From assembly GCF_006575665.1 (NCBI RefSeq), contig NZ_CP041253.1:3323001-3387000 (forward strand): a stretch of DNA of 64,000 nt. Reading direction: 5' to 3'. Positions 54,073 to 62,922 of the stretch are shown piece by piece. The notes beneath the pieces were generated by a model. That model did no database searches. It was not told where the DNA came from and saw only the letters and a program-made list of their open reading frames with translations. The position numbers and the translations under genes were made by a program. The first letter of the stretch is position 1. Each line of letters opens with the position of its first letter. Source of the DNA: Echinicola soli. Lineage in GTDB: Bacteria > Bacteroidota > Bacteroidia > Cytophagales > Cyclobacteriaceae.

Positions 54073-56814
54073 CTAACCTTTCTTACATTGGTCCCTGAAC
54101 TCGGAGGGAGTAAGACCGAAATAACTTTTAAAAGCAGTAGAAAAATAAGCAGAAGTAGAGAAGCCCACTTGAAAGGCGATATCTGCAATGGGGGTGTCGC
54201 CATCAGCCAATAAGTGTTTGGCTTTTTTCATGCGCACCCTATTGATATAATCATTTACACTATACCCAAGCATGGATTTTACTTTTCGATAGAGCTGTCC
54301 GCGTGAAAGCCCTATTTCCTCACATATATTGTTTACACCAAACTGAGGGTTGCTGATATGCTGTTCGATGATTGTATTGAACGTGTTGATGAACTTTTTA
54401 TCGGTAGAGACTCCCGGGGTTTTGGATTTCTCTATGGGAAGTTCATGGAGGTAATGTTCTCTTAATTTTTGTCGATTAGCCAACAACATTTTTATTCGCT
54501 CAAGCAGCAAAGTAAAGCTGAAAGGTTTTGAAATATAGTCGTCCACGCCAAGCCTGATGCCTTCAATCCGTTCATCCAAGCCACTTTTGGCGGTAATGAC
54601 AATAATAGGGATATGGGAGGTCCTGACGTCATCCTTGAGTTTTTTGATGATGTCAAAACCATTTCCTTGCTTTAGCATTAGATCGCAAGTGATCAGGTCA
54701 GGAAGCTTGTCCAGTGCCTTGGCGATACCAACTTCAAAATTCTCTGCCTCCAGGATATTGTAATAAGTGGAGAGTTCCTGACAAAGGTATTGTCTTATCT
54801 GCGGATCATCTTCAATGATCAGAAGTGTTTGATCCCTTTCTTCCATTGTACCGATGGGCCTGTTAGGAGCGACCTCTTCCAAAAAGCCTATATTCTCTTC
54901 GGAGAAATATTGGGTAGCAGTGCCTTTTAGCATTTCAGACTCGTCAAAATGAGTCTTCCCCATTCTTAAGGTTACCTCAAACGAAGTACCTATTCCAAGA
55001 GTGCTTTCCACGTTGATCTCTCCATGGTGTAGTTCGATAAGCTCTTTTGATAATGCCAGGCCGATACCGCTTCCTGTGGCAGAATAGGTTTCTCCTTGAT
55101 AAAAGCGATCAAAAACATGACTGGCATCTTCTTGGGACATACCCGTGCCTGTATCCTCTACACGGATACACACTTTATTGGAAAGAGGTTTTTCAACGAC
55201 TTTTACGATAATACTACCATGATCGGGCGTAAATTTGAGTGCATTAGAAAGAAGGTTGAACATTACTTTGTCCAGCATCATGGGGTCATACCAAACCTTT
55301 AAGATGCGGTTATCTGCCAATAGCCTTAGTGTAATTCCATGTTTTTGGGCAGTTTTATCGAAGGAATTTATAATGTCTTCCAAAAATGGAATGAGTTCCT
55401 GCTCCACTGCTTTTACCTTCATTTTGGCATGGTCTATTTTTCGCAAGTCCATGAGCTGGTTTACCAGTCGCAATAGCCGCATGGTGTTTTTACGGATGAG
55501 CATAAGATCAGGCTTAAACGGTGCGGTGTCCTTATTGGCCAAGAGGTCTTCCACTGGGGCCTGTATCAGGGTAAGTGGTGTACGGAATTCATGGGAGATA
55601 TTGGTAAAAAAGTCAAATTTTTGCTGGGTAGCTTCTTCTGCTTTTTTGGAGAGGGTGAGTACTTTGTCCTTTTGTTTAAGGATTTCGTCGTTTTTATTTT
55701 TCAGCTCTTCGTTGATTTCTTGTTTTTCGCGTAAGGATTTAAATACATAAGCGAGTGAAATGATGGCTACAAATAGCGTTAGACCAAAGCCAAAAAGAAA
55801 AGTGCGCTGGTTTCTGTATATCTCCATCTGGACATGGATGCGTTCCCTTTGCCTTGTGATATTATCCTGTTGGTCCATGATTTTATCCGTTTGCTGTTTC
55901 ATGATACGGATATTGGTAGAATCCACCACGGCAGTTTGAAGGATATTTTCCTTTACTACTTGCTCATCAGCGAGGATTTTGTGTGCGATTTCAATAGCAA
56001 TATCCCCACCGGTAGGGTAGAGGAAAGTGGCGTCCAATACGCCGTCAGTTACCGCTTGTATTCCTCCGTAGGGGCCGGGAAGGGCATCCACACCGATAAA
56101 TTTCTTTGGTCCTATGCCAATGCTCTTACAAATTTCCTGGGCCCCAATGGCCATTACATCGTTGTGCCCAAAGATCAGGTCAAACTCAGGGAATTCACCG
56201 GACTCGAGGTGTTCTTTCAGCCTGTTTTTGGCCGTGTCTTTTTCCCATTCACCTTGGATGCTGGTAACGATTTCGATGTCCGAACCTTGAACGCCCTTCA
56301 GTAATCCGCTATGTCTTTCTGTGGCAGGAGAGCTTCCCTGGAGTCCCCAAATTTCCAATACTCGTCCTTTACCTTTTAGCAGGTTCCTGATGTATTGTCC
56401 AGCGGTGTGACCTACTTCATAATTATCGCCTCCCACGTAGGCCGTATAGAGATTGGAATTTGTTTTTCTGTCTATCACAATCACTGGAATACCATCATGG
56501 AAGGCCTCTTCCACAATTGGGGTGATAGGCTCAGATTCGTTTGGGGAAACGATAAGGAGGTCAATTCCCTCGTCTAAAAACTCCCTGATTTGTCTGATTT
56601 GAGTGGCATTGACCCCTCTGGCATCTTTTATTTCCAGCGAAAGCTCAGGATAGAAGCTGAGTTCCCGGTACATTTCCTGGTGCATGGTCCTTCTCCATGC
56701 ATCGCCGCTTACACACTGGGAAAACCCAATTTTATAGGTGGTATTGTCTTTTTCTGAATTACAGGAAAAGAATGCAGCAACAAGAAGCATAAACACCCTA
56801 AGCTGGATTTTCAT
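54073..56814 (-). CDS. Hybrid two-component regulator with sugar-binding sensor domain
   Basis: 913 residues. Order: N-terminal hydrophobic segment ending FFSC (Cys18), periplasmic sugar-binding domain of the LacI/ribose-binding type (about 26-315), transmembrane helix (339-358), coiled coil (about 365-398), HisKA with His408 in ISHEFRTPL, HATPase (about 505-620, with DTGTGMS and GSGIGLALSK), receiver (about 662-780, Asp711, Lys763) and an AraC-type HTH (about 808-910). The Bacteroides fructan regulator BT1754 has the same plan and binds fructose, so fructose sensing is likely here. It should activate the operon starting at 53535. The receiver has DLMLKQGNGF where DxMMP is usual. Confidence 0.93.
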   Translation of the reverse strand: MKIQLRVFMLLVAAFFSCNSEKDNTTYKIGFSQCVSGDAWRRTMHQEMYRELSFYPELSLEIKDARGVNATQIRQIREFLDEGIDLLIVSPNESEPITPIVEEAFHDGIPVIVIDRKTNSNLYTAYVGGDNYEVGHTAGQYIRNLLKGKGRVLEIWGLQGSSPATERHSGLLKGVQGSDIEIVTSIQGEWEKDTAKNRLKEHLESGEFPEFDLIFGHNDVMAIGAQEICKSIGIGPKKFIGVDALPGPYGGIQAVTDGVLDATFLYPTGGDIAIEIAHKILADEQVVKENILQTAVVDSTNIRIMKQQTDKIMDQQDNITRQRERIHVQMEIYRNQRTFLFGFGLTLFVAIISLAYVFKSLREKQEINEELKNKNDEILKQKDKVLTLSKKAEEATQQKFDFFTNISHEFRTPLTLIQAPVEDLLANKDTAPFKPDLMLIRKNTMRLLRLVNQLMDLRKIDHAKMKVKAVEQELIPFLEDIINSFDKTAQKHGITLRLLADNRILKVWYDPMMLDKVMFNLLSNALKFTPDHGSIIVKVVEKPLSNKVCIRVEDTGTGMSQEDASHVFDRFYQGETYSATGSGIGLALSKELIELHHGEINVESTLGIGTSFEVTLRMGKTHFDESEMLKGTATQYFSEENIGFLEEVAPNRPIGTMEERDQTLLIIEDDPQIRQYLCQELSTYYNILEAENFEVGIAKALDKLPDLITCDLMLKQGNGFDIIKKLKDDVRTSHIPIIVITAKSGLDERIEGIRLGVDDYISKPFSFTLLLERIKMLLANRQKLREHYLHELPIEKSKTPGVSTDKKFINTFNTIIEQHISNPQFGVNNICEEIGLSRGQLYRKVKSMLGYSVNDYINRVRMKKAKHLLADGDTPIADIAFQVGFSTSAYFSTAFKSYFGLTPSEFRDQCKKG

Positions 56815-56890
56815 ATGGAAGAATTGAGGTTATTTCAAGCAGTAGACAAATATGCAAAAAATGATGAACAGGTTTTAGTATTTAATGAAA

Positions 56891-56913
56891 AAGACCGCTT
56901 AGTTAGCGGTCTT
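56891..56913 (-). terminator. Intrinsic terminator of the DUF4494 gene
   Basis: Stem aagaccgct (56891-56899) / agcggtctt (56905-56913) with a 5-nt loop; on the minus strand the hairpin is followed by TTTTTC. It lies 30 bp after the stop at 56943. Confidence 0.8.
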
Positions 56914-56942
56914 GTCATGATTATAATTGATAAGAAATAGAT

Positions 56943-57623
56943 TTACTTGTCCTCTTCTTCCTCTTCGGATTCTTCCGTATGATCTTCCTCTTCACTGACT
57001 TCTTCCTTGATTTCGATTTCTTCTTCAGAAGGATTGTCTTCCATAACAGGTTCATCTGCTACGGGCTCTTCCTCTTCTTCAGGAGTGCGGTTTTGCTGAT
57101 TTTCAGCTCTTACTTCATCCCTTCTTTGCTGATCAGCCTTTACTTCGCTGACAGGTTTGAGGTGAGAAGGTGGAGGAGGCAGTAATTCTTCATCTTCGCT
57201 TTCGTACGGGAATATTTCCACGATCGGGCTTTCATTGATGTCCGGAACCCTGAAAGTAACCAGCATATTGCTAAGGCTTTCGTGAATGCGCTCATAAGCC
57301 TCTTTTACATCGTGAGCGGTGACCAGCATGTATTGGGTGACCTTTTTTTCTTTGCCACTGTCTGCATCAGCCACCACATAAGTGATCTTACACTTATGCC
57401 AAACGTCAATGTCGTCATAAAAGAAAACATCCACAATATTACTCTTGCTGATATTAGTAACCTGAAAGTCCCCACGGATGACGCTTCCCAGCATATCATA
57501 AATCCGGGCTTCTGCTTCTGTAAAAGATACCGCATCGATGAGGTATTGTTCTGATACATTTTTAAGCAGTCCCTGCTCATTTTCCTTCGCGTATTTTACT
57601 TTACACAAAAACCAAGTTCTCAT
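56943..57623 (-). CDS. DUF4494 protein with acidic C-terminal tail
   Basis: 226 residues. The N-terminal about 150 residues (MRTWFLCKVKYAKENEQGLLK, TEAEARIYDML, VTQYMLVTAHDVKEAYERI) form the DUF4494 domain, conserved in Bacteroidota and of unknown function. A Pro-rich joint (about 147-152) is followed by a tail of about 70 residues dominated by Glu and Asp, with no hydrophobic segment. No signal peptide, so cytoplasmic. The repetitive acidic tail is longer than the minimal DUF and may be a disordered interaction segment. Single gene with its own terminator. Confidence 0.82.
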   Translation of the reverse strand: MRTWFLCKVKYAKENEQGLLKNVSEQYLIDAVSFTEAEARIYDMLGSVIRGDFQVTNISKSNIVDVFFYDDIDVWHKCKITYVVADADSGKEKKVTQYMLVTAHDVKEAYERIHESLSNMLVTFRVPDINESPIVEIFPYESEDEELLPPPPSHLKPVSEVKADQQRRDEVRAENQQNRTPEEEEEPVADEPVMEDNPSEEEIEIKEEVSEEEDHTEESEEEEEDK

Positions 57624-57903
57624 TTTTTTCCTTCTTTTTGCTATTCGGATGGCTAAGGTAACACCTAATCAAGAAAGCCCAAATAGAAAATTTTAATATT
57701 TTGATTGTCATTCTGACGTAAGGGAGAATCTCCTAAATGCACATTAATAAAAATAGTACCGTATGGGATTTTTCTTATCGTAGATATGACAACTTAAAGG
57801 AACAGTTAATCAATTTACTGTCTGGTAAAGCACATATCAAAGCCTTCCATTCTCTTAACAATCTATTAAAAAAGTGTATATTAACTTCTAAAATATACCG
57901 TTT

Positions 57904-60198
57904 ATGTGGAATAGCATTTTGCACAGTTTTCCGATACTATTGCTTAAGCTTCACCTGAAAAAGAACCTTGCATTGGTGGGCATTTGGGTGTTATTGGTGC
58001 TGATTTTTTCTGATAATTTCGGCAAAGTGCTGGGAATTCCCTATTTGTTTTTGGATCCTGAGTACCTGAATAATGTCTCTTGGTTGGGGTTTTTTATGAT
58101 GGGAATAGCTTTTGCCGTTTTTACCATGGCTTTTCACATGACCACTTATATCATGGATGCCGCCAGGTTTCAATTTCTAGCGACCCTATCCAGACCATTT
58201 ATTAGATTTTGTGTGAATAACAGTCTTATTCCGCTGGTGGTTTACCTGATCTATATCTTTAATGTGATCTCCTTTCAGCTGGATAATATCAGTGAGGATG
58301 GCTGGGGGATATTAAGGTACCTTCTGGGTTTTATCGGTGGAAATTTGCTGATGTTCATAGTGATGTTTGGGTATTTTGCCCTGACCAATAAGGACTTCTT
58401 CGTCATGTTTACCGATAGCTTGGACAGGCAGTTGAGAAAAGTAAAAGTGTCTCGGGCCAATGTCATCAAACGATATAAGGACAGGAAGATGGCCAAAGAT
58501 TCGGTGGATACTTACTTGGATATTAACCTGAGGTTTAAAACGGTAAGGGAAGATCTGGCAAGATTTGAGGGACATAAGCTGCTGAAGGTATTTGATCAGA
58601 ATCACCTAAACCTGGTGATTATAGGTGTGGTTTTAGTCGTTATAATATTGTTTTTAGGTTTTTTTAGGGATAATAGATTTTTACAGTTTCCCGCTGCCAT
58701 GAGTGTTATGCTTATTCTTGCTGTTTTGACTTTAATGGTCGGAGCACTTACTTTTTGGCTGAGGAGTTGGTCCACATTTGTGGTGATCTTGTTTTTTGTG
58801 CTATTGAATGCCAGTTCGAAGACTACGTTGTTAAACCGTCCACATAAAGCCCTGGGGATGGATTATAAGGTCGAGGAAGCTCCTTACAACTTAATGCGGA
58901 TGCAATCCCTTCTTCATCCTGACACCTTACTGAAGGATAAGAGAAAGACCTTGGAAATACTGGAAAATTGGCGGGCAAAGTTCCCGAAAGAGGAGAAACC
59001 CAAGATGTTGCTCATTGCCAGTAGCGGAGGTGGACAGCGGGCCGCCTTGTGGACATTGCATGTGCTTCAGCAGATGCATTTACGTAGTGACGGAAAGTTT
59101 ATGGCTCATACCCAGCTGATCACCGGAGCATCGGGTGGAGCCGTAGGAGCAGCTTTTTTTAGAGAATTGTACCTTCGTGCTCAGGATGATCCATCTATCC
59201 ATCTGGCTGATCGTAAATATCTCGCGCAGATTTCTTCAGATAATCTTAACCCGATCATTTTTACCCTGATGGTCAATGACCTGCTTATCAGGAACCAATA
59301 TGTAAAATACAATGGCAGGTATTATTTAGAGGATAGAGGCTTTGCGTTTGAAAATCAATTGAATATAAACACTGGTAAAGTACTCGATAAGCCTCTTCAT
59401 GCCTATGCTGCCCCAGAATATCAGGCAAAGATTCCGATGATGCCCGTGGCACCGCTGATCGTCAATGATGGGCGAAAACTGTATATTTCCCCCCATCATG
59501 TGAGCTATATGTGCGTATCCGAAGATCCTGATTTTGCATTAGATGAGAAAAGCCAAGCCATCGACTTTTTGAGGTTTTTCCATCAGCAGGATGCCAAAGA
59601 CCTCCGGTTTATCAGTGCCCTGCGGATGGGAGCTACTTTTCCTTTTATAACCCCTAATATCCAGCTCCCCTCTAATCCCCGAATGGAAATCATGGATTCA
59701 GGTTTGTCCGATAATTTTGGGGTGAAGGATGCCTTGAGATTTATCAGTGTTTTTGAAGACTGGATGGAAGCCAATACCTCAGGGGTGGTGCTCGTGACGA
59801 TAAGGGATTCGGAGAAAAACCTGGAAATTGAGAAAAAGACACCTCCAACGATCATGCAAAAGCTGATAACCCCTTTAAAAAACATTTATGTAAACTGGGA
59901 TAACGTGCAGACAATCAATAATGAAACAATGTTTAATTACATGAAAGCTAAAGTTGGCTTTGAGCTGGATCGAATAGAGTTTGAGTATTCCACAAAAGAT
60001 TTTCTAGAGCGACAAGGGGCGACCAACTTGACTGGAGAAGTGGATAGCAAAGAGCTGGAAGTACAGCGCGCTTCCCTTAATTGGCGTCTAACAGCAAGGG
60101 AAAAGCGCGATATCTTGGATTGCATCGGAAGCCTCCAAAACCAGCAATCCCTGGATCGACTTTCAGGCATATTCTCAGAAGCCTCCTCCCCAAGATAA
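57904..60198 (+). CDS. Membrane-anchored patatin-like phospholipase
   Basis: 764 residues. The N-terminal part has about four transmembrane helices (about 20-40, 60-80, 105-125, 135-160) and, after a cytoplasmic loop, two or three more (about 235-300). The patatin domain spans about 365-700: oxyanion loop SSGGGQRAA, nucleophile Ser410 in GASGGA and Asp598 in MDSGLSDNFG, where the family usually has D-G-G/A. The catalytic dyad is therefore intact, acting on the cytoplasmic side by topology. It likely hydrolyses membrane lipids or acyl esters. The ribosome-binding site is weak. No operon partner. Confidence 0.82.
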   Translation: MWNSILHSFPILLLKLHLKKNLALVGIWVLLVLIFSDNFGKVLGIPYLFLDPEYLNNVSWLGFFMMGIAFAVFTMAFHMTTYIMDAARFQFLATLSRPFIRFCVNNSLIPLVVYLIYIFNVISFQLDNISEDGWGILRYLLGFIGGNLLMFIVMFGYFALTNKDFFVMFTDSLDRQLRKVKVSRANVIKRYKDRKMAKDSVDTYLDINLRFKTVREDLARFEGHKLLKVFDQNHLNLVIIGVVLVVIILFLGFFRDNRFLQFPAAMSVMLILAVLTLMVGALTFWLRSWSTFVVILFFVLLNASSKTTLLNRPHKALGMDYKVEEAPYNLMRMQSLLHPDTLLKDKRKTLEILENWRAKFPKEEKPKMLLIASSGGGQRAALWTLHVLQQMHLRSDGKFMAHTQLITGASGGAVGAAFFRELYLRAQDDPSIHLADRKYLAQISSDNLNPIIFTLMVNDLLIRNQYVKYNGRYYLEDRGFAFENQLNINTGKVLDKPLHAYAAPEYQAKIPMMPVAPLIVNDGRKLYISPHHVSYMCVSEDPDFALDEKSQAIDFLRFFHQQDAKDLRFISALRMGATFPFITPNIQLPSNPRMEIMDSGLSDNFGVKDALRFISVFEDWMEANTSGVVLVTIRDSEKNLEIEKKTPPTIMQKLITPLKNIYVNWDNVQTINNETMFNYMKAKVGFELDRIEFEYSTKDFLERQGATNLTGEVDSKELEVQRASLNWRLTAREKRDILDCIGSLQNQQSLDRLSGIFSEASSPR

Positions 60199-60238
60199 TG
60201 GGTTTGCTCACGTTCAATTTCACATCTTTCTCAGTTGA

Positions 60239-62263
60239 TCAGTCTTTTTCTCCAATGGCCTTTTCGAATTCACTGAGTCCGTCCGGTTTTCCTACCACAT
60301 ACACAATGTCTCCAAATTTCAATTTGGTATCGCCATCAATGTGGGAGGTCGTTTGTCCTTCTCGCTTTAGTGCGACCAAGTTGACACCAAGTGTTTCTCT
60401 TAAGTTTACTTTTTTTAGCGGTTTATTGATGTATTGGCCACTATCCCTGTCCACTTTCAGCGAGACGAAGTTAATTTCAGGAAGATCGATATTTAGTCTG
60501 TCCCGGCCTCTATTTTGGGTAGCCCGGAACATTTCATAATTGTGTGATCTTACTTCTTCGGTAAAATCTTCAATATCATCCTTAGCGATAAGGTATTTAT
60601 TGAGCACCCTCGTAAAAATCTCAATGGAAGTTTCAAATTCTTCAGGAATAACTTCATTAGCTCCCATGGAGAGGTTTGCCGCTATTTCGTTGACATAGCG
60701 GGTGCGAACGATGATGGACGCATTTTGGGTGAGGAGTCTGATGGCCGTGATGATACTTTTGGTGGCGTCTGAATTGGAAATGGCGATCACTACCACGCGA
60801 GACAGATGGATGTTCACATGCTTGAGTACCATCTCATTAGAGGCATCACCATAAATGATAGGCTCTCCCTTTTCCCCTTCAGTCCGGACGGTTTCAGGGT
60901 TCATTTCTATGATGGCATAGGGGATTTTGGCCCTTTTGGCAGCTTTTGAAAGGTTGCGGCCATTTAATCCATAACCGACGATGACCAAATGGTCCGAGAT
61001 TTCCTCACCTTCCATATTGGCCATGGAAATATTACCAATGGGAGTGGCGAGGTGAGTTTTTAATCTTTGCGGAAGTGGGGCATCCAGCATTTTGAAGGCC
61101 AGTTTTTCTCTGTTCTTGAGGACAAAGGGGGTAATGGCCATTGTCAAAATCGATACGGCCAGAAAATACTGATATTGGTTTTGGTCGATCAAGCCAATTT
61201 CCACCCCTTCCTTTGCAAGCAATAGGGAAAACTCCCCAATTTGGAAAATGGAAAAGCCTATAATAAAAGCTTCCTTAAAATCTATCCCAATGGAGCGGAC
61301 AGCAATGATGGTCATCACGAATTTAAAAACCAATACTAGCAATAGTATACCCAGAATGATCTCGATATGCGAGAAGAGGAAGGTGACATCAAATAACATG
61401 CCCACCGATACGAAGAAAAAGCTGAGGAAAATCTCCCTAAAGGGCAGGATTTTTCCAGTGGCATGGTGACTGTACTCTGATTCGCTGATGATCAACCCAG
61501 CCAAAAAGGCTCCCAAACCAAGTGATAGTCCCAGCAATGAGGTAAGAAAGGCGACACTGAAGCAGATCACAATAATACTTAAAAGAAACAGTTCTTCGTT
61601 TCGGGTTTTAGCCACCCAAAAGAGCAATTGTGGGATCAGGTACTTGGCTGAAAGGATGGTGAAAAGGATTACCAGCCCACCTTTTATAGCCATAAAAAAC
61701 AGGGAAAGCAGCACATTATCGGACTCCCCGGCCAGCATAGGCGTAAACAGCATCATCGGTACAATGATAATGTCCTGGAAGATTAAAATGGCTAAGATGG
61801 TTTTTCCCGAGAGGTTATTTACCTGACCTGTTTCTTGAAGGAGCTTCAGGACAATGGCCGTGCTGCTCAATGCCAGCAAAAAACCAAAGAAGACGGAAAC
61901 GTTCCAGTCAAACCCAAAGAAATAGGAGGTAATGGTGGCGGCCAATATGGTAAGGGTAACCTGAAGGGAACCACCCACAAAAACCGCTTTTTTGATGGAC
62001 ATCAGGCTCTTTAGCGAAAATTCCATTCCGATAACGAAAAGCAATAAGATTATACCTATTTCACTGAGTACATCTACTGTAGCGGAAGCATTTACCAGTG
62101 ATAATCCATAGGGACCTGCAATGGTGCCTGTGAGTAAAAAACCGATGATAGTAGGCACTTTTAGCCGTGTAAATAGCATGATTACCAAGGTCGCCAATCC
62201 AAAGATGATGACAATCTCCGGTAACATGGGAATTTCTGCCGAAGCTAACAATGTCGAAATCAT
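60239..62263 (-). CDS. CPA2-type cation:proton antiporter with RCK (TrkA) domains (KefB-like)
   Basis: 674 residues. An N-terminal 12-13 helix exchanger domain (about 10-390), with the exchange-site region LALSSTAIVLKLLQETGQ and LIFQDIIIVPM, is followed by TrkA-N (about 405-540, Rossmann VIVGYGLNGRNLS) and TrkA-C (about 585-670, LGVNLVALKREG). This is the KefB/KefC or GerN-like plan: K+ or Na+ efflux in exchange for H+, gated by a nucleotide ligand. The glutathione-specific features of Kef are not evident. It converges with the patatin-like gene. Confidence 0.92.
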   Translation of the reverse strand: MISTLLASAEIPMLPEIVIIFGLATLVIMLFTRLKVPTIIGFLLTGTIAGPYGLSLVNASATVDVLSEIGIILLLFVIGMEFSLKSLMSIKKAVFVGGSLQVTLTILAATITSYFFGFDWNVSVFFGFLLALSSTAIVLKLLQETGQVNNLSGKTILAILIFQDIIIVPMMLFTPMLAGESDNVLLSLFFMAIKGGLVILFTILSAKYLIPQLLFWVAKTRNEELFLLSIIVICFSVAFLTSLLGLSLGLGAFLAGLIISESEYSHHATGKILPFREIFLSFFFVSVGMLFDVTFLFSHIEIILGILLLVLVFKFVMTIIAVRSIGIDFKEAFIIGFSIFQIGEFSLLLAKEGVEIGLIDQNQYQYFLAVSILTMAITPFVLKNREKLAFKMLDAPLPQRLKTHLATPIGNISMANMEGEEISDHLVIVGYGLNGRNLSKAAKRAKIPYAIIEMNPETVRTEGEKGEPIIYGDASNEMVLKHVNIHLSRVVVIAISNSDATKSIITAIRLLTQNASIIVRTRYVNEIAANLSMGANEVIPEEFETSIEIFTRVLNKYLIAKDDIEDFTEEVRSHNYEMFRATQNRGRDRLNIDLPEINFVSLKVDRDSGQYINKPLKKVNLRETLGVNLVALKREGQTTSHIDGDTKLKFGDIVYVVGKPDGLSEFEKAIGEKD

Positions 62264-62345
62264 ATATAAGTAATGAGGTAATTAAAAGCTTTTTTAAAAA
62301 TACAATAACATTGCTGATTTCCACTTATAAAATCAAAAATTGCAT

Positions 62346-62840
62346 TTAATAAGAAAAGCCAAGTTGTTTATAGATGAAATGCATTAACCAAGCAGGACCG
62401 ATCAATAAAAATTGAATGTCCTTTAAAAATGAAGGCTTTTTTCCTTCTATTTTATGACCGTAGAACTGTAAAGCCCATGAAAAGAGAAAAATGATCAGAC
62501 ACACTGCCCACAGCGGGATGGGGGCAACAATGGTGATAAAATTGGCAAGGAACAAGCAAAGGGCTGAAAACAAGAACATGCCCAAGGCCAGCGGTGGCGA
62601 AAGGGAATAATAGTAAAATAACACGACCGCCAACACGATCGTCGCCCAATTGGCAAAAGCACCAATATAATCTTGTAGAAAGCTGATGGAGCCAGCGGGG
62701 ATGCTGTAAATAAGCCCCACTACGCTAAAGAATATAGCAGGTACACAAAACCAATGGATCATTTTATTGGTTTGATTTTGATGGCTTACCCCATATTCTT
62801 CTAATAATTGATCAATTTTTCTTATGTTAGTTTGCGCCAT
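62346..62840 (-). CDS. Mpo1-like (DUF962) membrane protein
   Basis: 164 residues with four hydrophobic helices (about 28-48, 62-78, 82-100, 106-125). The motifs HQNQTNKMIHWFCVP near the N-terminus and FYGHKIEGKKPSFLKDIQFLLIGP near the C-terminus match the DUF962/Mpo1 family; yeast Mpo1 is an Fe-dependent dioxygenase in fatty-acid alpha-oxidation and uses such His residues. A similar lipid role here is inference. It is divergent from the FAD oxidoreductase gene, with 82 bp between starts. Confidence 0.85.
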   Translation of the reverse strand: MAQTNIRKIDQLLEEYGVSHQNQTNKMIHWFCVPAIFFSVVGLIYSIPAGSISFLQDYIGAFANWATIVLAVVLFYYYSLSPPLALGMFLFSALCLFLANFITIVAPIPLWAVCLIIFLFSWALQFYGHKIEGKKPSFLKDIQFLLIGPAWLMHFIYKQLGFSY

Positions 62841-62922
62841 GATCTATAAGGATATAAAACAATCTTATTCTGGATTAATAATTTAATAATTCTTCATGTA
62901 AAAGGCACTAAATAAGAAAAAT

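Noticed and set aside
57737..57958. 73-codon frame ahead of the patatin-like gene
   Set aside because: It overlaps the patatin start in another frame, lies in an AT-rich spacer and has no recognisable features.
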